A stretch of DNA of 64,000 nucleotides from Brachionus rotundiformis (lineage: Eukaryota > Rotifera > Eurotatoria > Ploima > Brachionidae). The notes beneath the pieces are model-generated. The model had not been told where the DNA came from. It did not search any database and saw only the letters and a list, made by a program, of their open reading frames with translations. The translations under genes were made by a program, and so were the position numbers. Below, piece after piece: positions 10,494-20,937 of the stretch; the stretch's first letter is position 1, and the number at the start of each line of letters is the position of its first letter. The stretch is taken from assembly GCA_016802295.1 (NCBI GenBank), contig JAESIW010000115.1, positions 846,209 through 910,208 on the forward strand. The letters are read 5' to 3'.

Positions 10494-13400
10494 GCTCGGA
10501 TTGCTATTTACTCACGATTCGGTATACTAAATCTATAAGAATAAATAAAAAATATAACAATAGATAATTATTAATTTGGTTTAATACCGAATGAATGGTT
10601 GTACTCTTTTTATTTAAAATCTTAGGTAAAAAATAGAGCTTTAGCTAATAAATTAGACTTTCTATTTTAAATATTTTATTTAATAGATATTTATGTACAA
10701 AATTATAATAAGAATTTTCTAATAAAAATATGATGATGTAGATCGTGACGATGTTTGAATAGGAGAAAAAAATCATAATTAAATGGTTATGTGTAACTTT
10801 TGATCGGGTATATTCATCTAATAAATTAAGGCAAATATTATAAATTATTTTTGCAGTAAATTATGGTAATTATATGAATTATATGAAAAATTTTTATTTA
10901 TTGGCTTGTAATTTGTCTTTTTTTGGTTAAATAATTGTCTAAATTCTAGCAAGTTCCAAAGAAAAATATGATTTTAATTATCTATTCTAAATTCGTTACT
11001 GAATCTAATATTAAATGTGCGTCTGAAAAGATTATCTTTTTTACTTAACTTTTATCTATTCAATTTTTTTTCATCGATTTTCCTAAAATTATTGATCACT
11101 AAATTTAGGACTATAAGAATCATAAATAAAAAAATGTTTTAATATTTATAATCGTACGCGATTATTAATATTTTTTATAATCCTTTAATTTTTTGTTAAC
11201 TTTCGCTTAATCACCAAAAACTTTATTTTCTTTTTAAAAAATTTGAATTGAGCTGAAAAGAAGGACTAGGTTCTGTTCCGAACTGGATCGATCCATACCA
11301 AATTTTAGATAAATAAATAAAATTCTAAGTATCAACAAGATTAAAATAAATTTAAAAAGATCAAAAATGTTAAATTTATTAATGAAAATATTTTTTTTTT
11401 ATTTAAGTATTCATTAAGTGTCTATGATTTTATTAAATTATGTCAGAAAAATGAACATTTAATGCATGATTTGGTAAAAAGGAAAATTCAGTGATGGTTT
11501 GGTTTCGAATTTTATTGCATATTTTAATTTAATTTAATAAAATATAAAATATTATTAGATTTTTGAATTATGTGAATGAGAAATTTCAATATTTAAATTA
11601 AAAAATATCTGTATCTTTTTAGTTTGTTTATCTTTTCAGTCAAATTTTACATCTTGAATATTAGACATATTGTACTGTAGATGACAATAGCAAAAACCAG
11701 TATGTGCAATAACAGTCAATCTTTAACAATGAAGTTAAAAAAAAAAAATTTCTCAGAGATAAATAATAATAATAATAAGCTACTGCAAGCAGGCTTGCGG
11801 AGATGACTTACTAAGGAAGCCGTCTATGGTAGCTGCTTTACGGTGAAATTAGGTTGGCGTGTGGCTGTCTTTGTCACTTGCAGTGGAGATGTCATTTAGA
11901 AATAAAGGCCTAGAAACATAGGGACTACAGGACTCTATGTGTGCTAGAATATTTTCATTCCAAATCTTAATAAATTTTATTATATCATAAAAGTCAGGGA
12001 TTTATCAAGAATCAGTATAAATAAGAGTAAAGTATATCATACTTGTAAACTAGTTCCATTCAAATATTTGACATGAAGTGCATTTATGTTTGTATATGGA
12101 CAATTATTTGCCAATAAAGGAATCACCATATTTTACTCTTTATTTAATTTCTATAACTAAATGACATAAACTTTATTACCTGTATTTATTAATTGTTTCA
12201 AGTATTTTTTTTTTTTATAAAATGAAGTATTAAATATTAATTTGATAGATTTTTATTGTATCATTGTCAAGAGAAGAAAGATTAATATTATTACATTAAT
12301 GATAATTATTTATGCGATAATATTAATTAATTTTTATTATATATATTATTTTATTAATACTGGAAAATCTATTTGGCATTGGCTTTACCAAAGACCAACC
12401 ATTTCATATATTTCAATATCTAATCTTTATCATAAAAAGACTCTTAACTGTTACACTATTCGCTAAATAATGCCTTATGATAATAAAATAAAGTTGGTTT
12501 AAAAAGCAGACTAATCAGTATTTAAAAATTAAAAATGTTATTGACTTTAATAGCTCCTTGAGAAGATTTTTATTTTTGTTTACCAAAGAAAAGATTCTTT
12601 GGTAATTTACTATGCAAACTCATTATATCAGCACTTATCAGCTAACAAAAATAACTAGATGCTAAAATCCAAATATTTGTTAATTTTTTTTTAATAAATC
12701 AATAAAAATCTAACTATTTTCATCCTTTTTTTTTTTAAAAATGAAATATTTAATACAATTGAGTTTTTGTTTGAGAGTGAAAATTAGTCAATTTGAATCT
12801 AATTTCAATTCAAATAAAATTAAATTTATGTTAATTGATATTCAATTAAAATGGCATGTAATAAAAAGAAAATTACAATGTAATAGTAATAATCATACCA
12901 TATAAAATAAAATTTGTAAAAGGAACAATTTTTATCTAAAATAAAATATGTCATTTTAGATTCATTTTTTAATATATTGTTATCAAAAATTATCTGTTTT
13001 TAATAAATTTTAAATTCAAATTATTGGTTTATTATTTCATATTTTTTAACTCTAAATTACATTAGAAATTAAAAGAAATTCAAAAAAATTGTTAATATTT
13101 GTTAAATGTTGAATAAAAAATACTTCTATAAACTTAACAAAATTCATATTATCAGAACAAATTTGGTTAATTTGATGACTTGTCCCACACATTTTTGCTG
13201 AGCTAAAACTCTTCAAATAATCAATCATTTGAAGTCTTATAGCAGCAAAAAATTAGAACTTTCTAATTGAATTTTTGTAATTAAATTAAAGATCTTTAGA
13301 AAAAAAACAAATTATATTCAAATTAAAATATATTCGGGCAATAGGCAGACAAATACCTGAAAATATTTATAAAAACAAAAATATTTTAATTTAAATGTCA

Positions 13401-13698
13401 GATATGGAAAATAAAAATACAAATTGACCTTAAGAACAAACTGCTCATGGCTTTTTTTAAAATTCAATTTTAATATTTTAAACAAACCTTTTAAACATAA
13501 AACGCACTATTAATATTTCTTTAAATTGACTAAAACCTACTACTTGGTCAGTATTTATTTAAGCAATTAAGCAAACTGTTTTCGACAGGTCAGTTTTTTA
13601 TATACAAAGACAAAAAGAAATTTGATAGAATTGATCTAAATAAATAGGAACTAGTGTAAAGAATTTTTTTGTTAATGAAAAATATTTAAAATCGAGAA
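10494..13698. other. 3.2-kb gene-free AT-rich region
   Basis: No convincing gene on either strand. The one distinctive block is 11760-11940, where an (AAT)n run is followed by about 150 bp of GC-richer DNA starting GCTACTGCAAGCAGGCTTGC. This looks like the 3' end of a non-LTR retroelement or SINE lying on the minus strand, with a (TTA)n tail. The ORF at 12242-12466 is A/T-driven (Ile/Tyr/Asn-rich) and is not supported. Confidence 0.4.
11759..11940 (-). repeat. Possible SINE/LINE 3' end with (TTA)n tail
   Basis: Read on the minus strand, a 150-bp moderately GC-rich sequence ends ...GCAAGCCTGCTTGCAGTAGC followed by a (TTA)n microsatellite. That is a common terminus for CR1-like elements and their SINEs. 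No second copy was found in the window. Confidence 0.35.
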
Positions 13699-14240
13699 AT
13701 GGATTCGAAAAAAATTCTACCAAATTGTGAGATTGCAAAATAGCTTATAAATTAATTGATAATTTATTTTTATTTTAAGATTCATTTGAAGAAACAGATA
13801 AAATAGCCACTTTTGTGTTGGTAATAGATGATTTAAAAGTAAAGCGAAAGATAAGCAAAAAATTTCAAAACTTTCCTTCGAATGCCATTTTGATAAACAA
13901 AAATCTTGATAAACAATCAATGGACTTTTCAATACAAATCCTTAATTCACCACGAATATATCAATTTGATATTAAACGACTTCCTACCAAGATTGTTTTA
14001 GAAAAATCAAAAATAAAAGTAATTTTTTGTTTTAAAAAATTTTATTTAAAAAACTAAAAAATGGCTACAATTAAAAAAATATACTATTCTCAATAATAAA
14101 GTAATTAATTGATATTTTAATTCAAGTTTTTCAATGGAAAAATTGAAATACAATTGCATAAAGCGGAAAAAGAATCATGGAAGCCATTTATGGAATATGA
14201 CTTTGAAACAATTAATTTGGTTCAAAATATTAAAATATAA
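13699..14240 (+). CDS. Small CS (p23/CacyBP-like) domain protein
   Basis: Three small exons, 13699-13726, 13780-14018 and 14127-14240, join in phases 1 and 0 to give 126 residues; no single ORF covers it. After MDSKKILPN the protein reads YSFEETDKIATFVLVIDD, resembling the YxWdQsdkfvkiyi start of CS domains. It ends GKIEIQLHKAEKESWKP, resembling the 'kieI.L.KkE...W..L' strand of CS/p23 co-chaperone domains (CacyBP, DYX1C1, CHORDC1). The domain fills nearly the whole protein, so it would be a minimal single-domain HSP90 or assembly-factor partner. Partner and function are unknown. The last exon ends 99 bp before the first tRNA gene. Splice sites are good; the family call is by pattern. Confidence 0.6.
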
Positions 14241-14338
14241 CTTTTTTTGTATAAAATTTGCTTTATTTATTAAAATATGAAATAAAAATAAACAAATCTA
14301 AAACTTTTATTTTTTGTTCATTAAAAATTAAAAAAATT

Positions 14339-14412
14339 TGCCCAGTGGGAGGATCGAACTCACGACCTTCGCGTTATTAGCACGACGCTCTAACCAACTG
14401 AGCTAACCGGGC
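14339..14412 (-). tRNA. tRNA-Ile (anticodon AAU), copy 1
   Basis: A 74-nt cloverleaf: acceptor GCCCGGU/ACUGGGC, D arm GCUC...GAGC, anticodon loop CUAAUAA (AAU, read as IAU), T loop UUCGAUC. The T stem has one U-C mismatch, present in all six copies. A T7 run follows the gene (Pol III terminator). Forms a divergent pair with copy 2. Confidence 0.95.
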
Positions 14413-14623
14413 CTTGTTGCAAACATAAAAAATTAAATCAACAAATATAATCTTTTTTGTTAGATATAAAATAAAATTAATTCCTTTATTTTTTTAAAAC
14501 AAATTGAAATTCTAAAAAATTATCATTGTCAAATTGAATGCAGAAAAACTTAAAATTTATTTGAATTATATCAAAATTTCGTATTTATTTTTAATAAAAT
14601 AATTTGTAAATACATCGATCAAG

Positions 14624-14697
14624 GCCCGGTTAGCTCAGTTGGTTAGAGCGTCGTGCTAATAACGCGAAGGTCGTGAGTTCGATCCTCCCACTGGGCA
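14624..14697 (+). tRNA. tRNA-Ile (anticodon AAU), copy 2
   Basis: Identical in sequence to copy 1 and in opposite orientation, 211 bp away; followed by AAATTTTTT. Its flanks are almost identical to those of copy 6, as part of a segmental duplication. Confidence 0.95.
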
Positions 14698-14928
14698 AAT
14701 TTTTTAGGGATTAATATTAAATTATCTTGTATTTTCTTCTTATTCATATCTTTTTTTCTATTCTCCAGATTCTATCAAATAGCAAATCTTCTTTTTACTA
14801 AAAATATACTTTTAAAATAAATAAATCTAATTGCAATTAAAGAAAGATTTTTTTAAAATAATTAAGATTTTTTATTAAAATATCAATTAAAATTTTCAAA
14901 AAATTTAATCATATTTGATCGCAATTTT

Positions 14929-15560
14929 ATACACTCTGCTGCAAAAGTTTAGAATTTTTTTTATTTTTATAACTCAAAGATCGTTTTTACGCTTATAAAT
15001 GCCCGTAAAATAAAAAAGGCCGCTTTTGTTTTAAATTTTTATCTGTTATCAATCTAAAAACATGAGACGAAAGCGGAAAAAAAATCCCAAGAGAAATTCA
15101 AAAAGATAAAATAGATACAATTTATTAAAAAGAAAAGCAGTTCAAAAAAATTTAGAAATTTTAACAATATAATATTTGAAAAGACGGCCTTTGAGTTATA
15201 ACGAGCCAAAACTTCTTTAGGTATAGATTCAATAAATTTTTGTACGTACTCAGTCGGAATCTTTAAACACTCTTGAATGCTAAATAGAGGTTACTTTAGT
15301 AATTACTACTTTGGCATCCATGTATGACCATAAGTTCTTAATTGGATTGAGATCTGATTAATGGGCTCGTCATGGCAGATCCTAAATCAATGTTCTGTTC
15401 TTTGAACTAGTGGCTTACTGAGTGAGCGGTATTGTTGAAAAACCCATTCGGGTCATTTGGCTCAAATATAAGTTGAAAAGATGGTAAAAGATTGTTTTCC
15501 AAGGTGTTAATTAATTCGCCCGTATCATACTTTGTAACAAATGCATCTCCAAATATTCTC
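14929..15560 (-). mobile_element. Tc1/mariner transposase relic
   Basis: The minus strand around 15560-15180 carries broken frames typical of the Tc1 transposase C-terminal half: a degraded FNNTAHSVSH then FKEQNIDL (compare DNAPCHTAKSVKEWFKEQNID), TSPLIRSQSN (compare SPDLNPIEN), and later TEYVQKFIES-like text. Near 14929 a TA followed by CACTCTGCTGCAAAAGTTTAG resembles a Tc1 terminal repeat. The N-terminal half and other end are gone. It lies between tRNA copies 2 and 3. Confidence 0.6.
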
Positions 15561-15683
15561 AAAAAAAAAATTTTAGATAAATAGAATAATTAATTTTAAA
15601 ACTGTATTATCTTCATAGTACTAATAAGTATCAAAAAGAAAAAATTATTTGTTAAAATAATTAATAAATCGATTTCTAACAAG

Positions 15684-15757
15684 GCCCGGTTAGCTCAGTT
15701 GGTTAGAGCGTCGTGCTAATAACGCGAAGGTCGTGAGTTCGATCCTCCCACTGGGCA
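15684..15757 (+). tRNA. tRNA-Ile (anticodon AAU), copy 3
   Basis: Identical cloverleaf to the other copies, followed by AAATTTTTT. The 5' flank (AATTAATAAATCGATTT...AACAAG) matches that of copy 4 in mirror image, so copies 3 and 4 form a second inverted pair, around the PP2C gene. Confidence 0.95.
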
Positions 15758-16065
15758 AATTTTTTAACTATTAAATTACTTTTTTTAAAAAAAGCATAAC
15801 AATTTTTTAATAATATTCTTTATATTTATAAGAAATATCAGAATTATTTGTCAAATTAGCTGATACCTTAAACATTTAGAAAAATATCATTAGGTTCTAA
15901 AATTTTCATTCAAAAAATTAATTTATTTTAATTTTTTTAAGTATTTGAAGCAACAATCATACAAGAAAAAAAATTTATTTGATATTAAATTTATCATTTA
16001 TCTTAAATTAATTGTATTTCATATCTATACAAATTAAAAGCTGATTTTATTTTTCCAATCAACCC
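15758..16065. other. AT-rich spacer between tRNA copy 3 and the PP2C gene
   Basis: Nothing recognisable beyond the Pol III terminator at its start. Confidence 0.4.
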
Positions 16066-17164
16066 TTAGACTCTTTTACCAAAGACATTTGAGCTGCTTT
16101 TTTTGATAGTATTGTTATTTAGATCTGATTTTGAAGAATCTTTTCTAAATGTTTTGCTTGATATATTTCTTGACTCATTCGATTTTTGACTAAAATAAAT
16201 CACGATAGCACTCATGTTATCCTTACTGCCCTTATTAATAAATCACTTTAAAGATTATATTTATATCTTATTTAAAATGTACTCTTTCAAATGATTTCAT
16301 TATCAAATCTTCAGTTATTATTTCGATTGAGTTTCCATAGTTGAGATTTATATTCTGCAATTTTTGATCTACCAAAGATTTTACTGCTTCGTTGTCCATT
16401 ACGTCCCATATACCATCACAGGCAAGCACCAAAAATCTATCACTGAGACTTCGTTTGCTCAAATATATATCTGGTTCACAAGTAACAAACTGTTTATTTT
16501 GTTCCAAATTGGGAATATTTTTGTAATCAAAATCACCCAAGCCTCTACTTGTCGCCAAACCACCATTCACTCTATTAAGAGCCACTAATCCACCGGCATT
16601 TTGGATACGCTGTCTTTCTTTTAGCTGAGTTGGCTTATGGTCGAACGTGTTTAGCTCTATATGGTTGTCCTTGACTAAAATACCTCTCGAATCACCACAA
16701 TTTATCAGATAAATGTGACTCAAGGTAATTAAGGCCGCCACTACCGTGGTGCCACTTTTGTCTTCATAATTCAGAGTTTTGACTTTTTCGAATAACTTAC
16801 GATCAAATGTATAAAAACCACTTTTAATACAATTAATAACTTCTTCAGGTGAGAGAGAATTTAACCGGAAGGAGGAATTTTTGGTGTCGCTGCGTGACCT
16901 AATTGAGCTTTCGATCATTTCCTGGTAAATTTGTCCCCATAAATAATCAGCAGATATTTTACTGCAAAAACTGCCACCGTGACCATCGAAAACTGCATAA
17001 AATGACCATTCATCATGGTCCGATTCAGATTTGAACACACAATTGGAATCTTCCATTTCATTTCGCCAGCCCTGCATTTCACAAATACCATACTTTAAAT
17101 TCTTGTACTCACCATTGGTAGAATATTTATTGGACTTGATCCTATCATACAAGGCCGAGCTCAT
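16066..17164 (-). CDS. PP2C-family (PPM) Ser/Thr protein phosphatase
   Basis: Metal-dependent phosphatase. Exons on the minus strand: from about 17164 (open frame back to 17242) to 16283, then 16230-16066 across a short GTACAT...AATAAG intron in phase 0. PPM motifs in order: MQGWRNEMED, VFDGHGGSFCSK (metal-binding Asp), SGTTVVAALI, NCGDSRGIL, FDHKPTQLKERQRI, GGLATSRGLGDFDYK, EPDI, VLACDGIWDVMDN, and across the splice RGSKDNMSAIV with the last metal-binding Asp. All key acidic residues are present. It is closest in style to PPM1A/B/G. The 5' end is unsure: the frame stays open to about 17242 with no in-frame ATG, so either Met at 17164 (MSSALYDRI) is the start or an upstream exon exists. A Ser/Lys-rich tail follows the domain. 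Confidence 0.88.
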
Positions 17165-17242
17165 TTCTTTACCGATGTCTGATTTATTTTTTAGTTTTTT
17201 ATTGTAGGAATTTTTTTTTGCCAAGCAAGAAACAAGAGCCAA

Positions 17243-18062
17243 CTCGCATAAGAAAAAGTAAATAACATAAAGAGCGGTTGCTTAGCATAAATCAAATTGA
17301 GTTTTTTTTTTTTAATTCTCTTAAACTCTTTTTATTGCCTGCATATTCTTGAGCATATACTTCAAAGGTATTTTATAATTTTTTTTTAATTTCCATTTTT
17401 GTAGCATTAAGTCAAAATTTAAAGAAGAGTTACTGGAAAATTTTCATTTTATTAAACTAAAATTAATTGTTTCGACAGGAGTAACATTTTGAAATAATAA
17501 TTATTCATAAATTGGAAACAAAATTTTTATTGTTTATAAATTTAAAACTAGTTTAAGTAAATTATAACAAAAAAAAGTTAAAATATCTATTAGTTTTGTA
17601 TCATTAAGGCAATTGAAAATATGATAAGTAAAGTTTGTGAATTAAAGATTCAGATTTTCAAAATTTATTTAAGATAAAGTGTCTAATATTTAAATTTACT
17701 TCAAATAATAAATTTGAATAAAAGTTTTAAACATTTAATTCATTAATATTCATACACAATAAAAAATTTAAATTTTGAATAAAAAAGAATTTTAAAAACC
17801 TGATTAAATATTTAAAAATAAAAACATTGAACAACGTAAAAAGTAATAAAATTATAAAAAGATTTTGTAAATTATTAAAATAAAACAGTATAATCAAATT
17901 TATTTACTAAATTGACTTCAAAATTCATTTCTTCAATTGCCTACAGACACGCTTAAAATTATATTTTTTAAATAACAATTGTATTAAGAATTTTAATTTA
18001 CATATAAATAAAAATTATCAGAATTCTTTAACTAAAGTATACAATTTAAGAGTTAAAAAATT
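17243..18062. other. AT-rich non-coding DNA
   Basis: Upstream region of the PP2C gene. No motif or coding signal is recognised. Confidence 0.4.
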
Positions 18063-18136
18063 TGCCCAGTGGGAGGATCGAACTCACGACCTTCGCGTTA
18101 TTAGCACGACGCTCTAACCAACTGAGCTAACCGGGC
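18063..18136 (-). tRNA. tRNA-Ile (anticodon AAU), copy 4
   Basis: Identical to the other copies, on the minus strand. Its 5' flank mirrors that of copy 3. A T-run terminator lies immediately past the 3' end. Confidence 0.95.
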
Positions 18137-18289
18137 CTTGTTATAAATCGATTTATTAATTATTTTATCATGAAAGTTTCACTTTTCTTAGATAAATTTT
18201 GAGAACTAAAATAAAGTTATTATTTTAAACTGCAACTTAAAGGTTATCTAAGCATAACCACAAAGAGATCTCGCTTTAAAAATATTTTG

Positions 18290-18960
18290 ATCCCGTGCAT
18301 TTACTTCCGGAAGTTTATTCCTTCCATTCACCTTATTGGTAAAAAAGTTTTTTTCTGGAAGACAGTAGTTTATTCACACACATGTTAGAAAAAAGCTATT
18401 TATTTTCAATTCATACCTTGGGTTTACAGGTATTGTGTTTAGACTGTAATTGATTTCTTATTCAATTTGTAAATCTGATTTAAATCTTTCCTTAATCTTC
18501 TTTTACGGAAGTTAGTCAAATATAGCCTTAAAAAGTGCTGTTGATAATTAGACACTTCTAGAATCAATTAGATTGCTCTTCTTTGAACTCTGTCAATCTT
18601 TTTCTAAATAAATTTTCGCTACAAGGACACTTAAATTCTTTCTTAATGTTGAATTTCCACAATCTATCTATATCTAATTGTAGACTAAAAATGAATTTAA
18701 AATTATCAATTGTTGATATTGTCTAAAAGAGGGAACCTATCACTAAAACTTGTTGAATAATTGTTAACTTTTGGTCAATTTGAGCTGATATCTCCTAAAA
18801 CTACTCTTTGTGAACGTTCTGTAAGGAAATCTTTTATATAGTATATCAGACCCTCACCAAATCCAAAAAATTTTAGCTTATATCTAGTTTTTACTTTTTA
18901 TGAGAGACTTTGTCGAAAGCCTATGCGAAATCTGTGTAAAAGATGCCAAACGATAAACCA
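18290..18960 (-). mobile_element. Heavily decayed LINE fossil
   Basis: Read on the minus strand, the nucleotides still follow the LINE at 61.6-62.6 kb: ...TTTACACAGATTTCGCA-AGGCTTTCGA near 18930, CACAAAGAGTAGTTTTAGGAGA near 18800, and the GAATGGAAGGAATAAACTTCC end near 18310. Many stops and indels show it is much older than the copies at 19.6 and 61.2 kb. Confidence 0.6.
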
Positions 18961-19186
18961 TTAAATATCGCTCCAGAAATAAAATTTAAAATTTCCAATA
19001 GATTGGTCAGACATGACTTTTTAAGAAATCGTGCTGTGATAAGGATTTTAAATTTTGATTTTAATTATTTTAAAAATTATAAATAAGATTTGAAAATCTT
19101 TTTGAGAGCAAATTATATTCTTTTAGTAAAAAAATATTTAGAGATAAATAACCTTCCAATCTCAAATTCGTTTCAGAATTATTTAT

Positions 19187-19300
19187 TTTATTTATTTATT
19201 TATTTCAATGAGCGCCTTAAAGGCGATGTAAAAATAAAAAAATAAATTAAAAATGATTAAATTTTAACAATAGTCATTTTTCAAAAAGGGCTTTAGCAAA
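19187..19300 (-). repeat. Retroelement 3' end with (TAAA)n tail
   Basis: On the minus strand, CATCGCCTTTAAGGCGCTCATTGAAA is followed by AAATAAATAAATAAA. GGCGCTCATTGAAATAAATAAA is a familiar non-LTR 3' terminus. Nothing upstream of it is preserved. Confidence 0.45.
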
Positions 19301-19381
19301 TAAAAAATATATTTTCTAATTAAGTGACATTTTGTAACATTATTTTGATAAAATATTTTATTTTATCTACCAAAAAAAATT

Positions 19382-19455
19382 TGCCCAGTGGGAGGATCGA
19401 ACTCACGACCTTCGCGTTATTAGCACGACGCTCTAACCAACTGAGCTAACCGGGC
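19382..19455 (-). tRNA. tRNA-Ile (anticodon AAU), copy 5
   Basis: Identical to copy 1, with identical downstream-of-gene DNA for about 145 bp. It is the minus-strand member of the duplicated pair. Confidence 0.95.
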
Positions 19456-19600
19456 CTTGTTGCAAACATAAAAAATTAAATCAACAAATATAATCTTTTT
19501 TGTTAGATATAAAATAAAATTAATTCCTTTATTTTTTTAAAACAAATTGAAATTCTAAAAAATTATCATTGTCAAATTGAATGCAGAAAAACTTAAAATT

Positions 19601-20626
19601 AATTTAACTTTAAGAATAATGTCATAATTTCATCTTTAATTTAGTAGTAGTAATATTAACTGCAACTCGGAACCCGAGCAGAGCTCTAATGAGCTATAGC
19701 AGTCGCTACTTTTTTCACAAGCCAAGCATCTAATTTCGACTTAAAAATGTTCAACGTTCTTGCGCTAACTATTTCTTCCGGCAATTGGTTCCATATGTTT
19801 ACAACTCTGTTTGTGAAAAAATGGAAACGCGCGGAACAGTTTTTTATCTGTTCACGACGTAGAGTCTTTGAATGCCTTCTTAAGCCGTATACTTGACCAC
19901 TTTGACCATAGGTTAATCCGCTATTAAACTCAACTAACTCAATTTTATTATTTAATTTGAACAACTACTCTTCTCATAGTTAGGTCCGTCAGGCCGAATT
20001 TACTTAAGCGAGTTGAGTAAGGAAGGTGCTTTAAATTTGGAACTAACTTAGTTGCTCTCCGTTGAATCTTTTCTATCATATCTATATCTTTTTTCAGGTA
20101 AGGGCACCAAGAGGTTATGGCAAATTCTAAGTGAGGTCTGACCATTGAAGTGTACAGTAGTTTAATGTTGTTTACATTGGGATACCTGAGCGATTTTTTC
20201 AGCATACCCAGAATCCTATTAGCTTTAGCTGTGACATATGTTACTTGTGTGTCCCATTTTAGGTCATTTTTGATAAATATACCTAGATCTTTTTCACAAA
20301 CTGATTTATTAAGTGGAAATGACTCCATAGTGTAATCATGTTTTGAGTTGTTACGACCAAAATGGACAACTTTACATTTCTCGACATTAAGCTGAGCAGA
20401 CCAGTCTCGTGACCACTTACATATGTTATCAATGTCGAATTGTAACTTGTATTTAGAGGAAGAATCTACAATTGTGGCTATAATCTTGTTGTCATCGGCG
20501 TACGCTTTCGAACTATTATGAATACACTCAAGTAAGTCATTTATGTATATAATAAATAAAATGGGACCAAGGACAGAACCTTGAGGAACTCCACTTGTGA
20601 CTTCAGCCCATTCTGACTTTGCCTCA
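19601..20626 (-). mobile_element. 5'-truncated CR1/jockey-like LINE (reverse transcriptase half)
   Basis: A minus-strand element begins inside the reverse transcriptase: VTSGVPQGSVLGPILFIIYI, the catalytic AYADDNKI block, CKWSRDWSAQLN, DLGIFIKNDLKWD, then the C-terminal SMVRPHLEFA and SWCPYLKKDIDMIEKIQRRA. The frame is intact down to about 19948 and then shifts (RRVVVQ where RRVRGDL is expected). It resumes at 19964-19686 with YGLRRHSKTLRREQ and RVVNIWNQLPEEI and ends after the stop at 19686. It is therefore inactive, but younger than the other LINE pieces. It inserted into duplication unit B between tRNA copies 5 and 6. Confidence 0.85.
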
Positions 20627-20661
20627 TTTTAATAAAATAATTTGTAAATAAATCGATCAAG

Positions 20662-20735
20662 GCCCGGTTAGCTCAGTTGGTTAGAGCGTCGTGCTAATAA
20701 CGCGAAGGTCGTGAGTTCGATCCTCCCACTGGGCA
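20662..20735 (+). tRNA. tRNA-Ile (anticodon AAU), copy 6
   Basis: Identical to the other copies. The 3' flank matches that of copy 2 for about 130 bp, including the AAATTTTTT terminator. It is now 1.2 kb from its partner, copy 5, because of the LINE insertion. Confidence 0.95.
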
Positions 20736-20937
20736 AATTTTTTAGGGATTAATATTAAATTATCTTGTATTTTCTTCTTATTCATATCTTTTTTTCTATT
20801 CTCCAGATTCTATCAAATAGCAAATCTTCTTTTTACTAAAAATATACTTTTAAAATAAATAAATCTATTTGCCACAATTAAAGAATTAACTAAGGAAATA
20901 AAAATTATTAAATTGTTTTTTATTCATAAATTGATTT

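Larger units (their letters stand above)
14334..14828. repeat. Segmental duplication, unit A (inverted tRNA-Ile pair)
   Basis: About 495 bp including tRNA copies 1 and 2 reappears nearly base for base at 19377-19600 plus 20627-20866. This copy is uninterrupted; the other was split by a LINE insertion, which makes unit A the empty-site allele. Confidence 0.85.
19377..20866. repeat. Segmental duplication, unit B, split by a LINE
   Basis: The flanks 19377-19600 and 20627-20866 reproduce unit A (14334-14828), including inverted tRNA copies 5 and 6. The middle is replaced by a 1.03-kb LINE piece, and about 30 bp of the original target (equivalent to 14558-14588) is missing. Confidence 0.85.

Noticed and set aside
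12242..12466. A 74-codon plus-strand ORF
   Set aside because: Composition (Ile, Tyr, Asn, Lys) is what A/T-rich random DNA gives; no domain, no splice context.
14339..20735. The repeated 74-bp units looked at first like an interspersed repeat or CRISPR-like array
   Set aside because: Each folds as a complete tRNA-Ile with a Pol III terminator; spacing is kilobases and orientation alternates.
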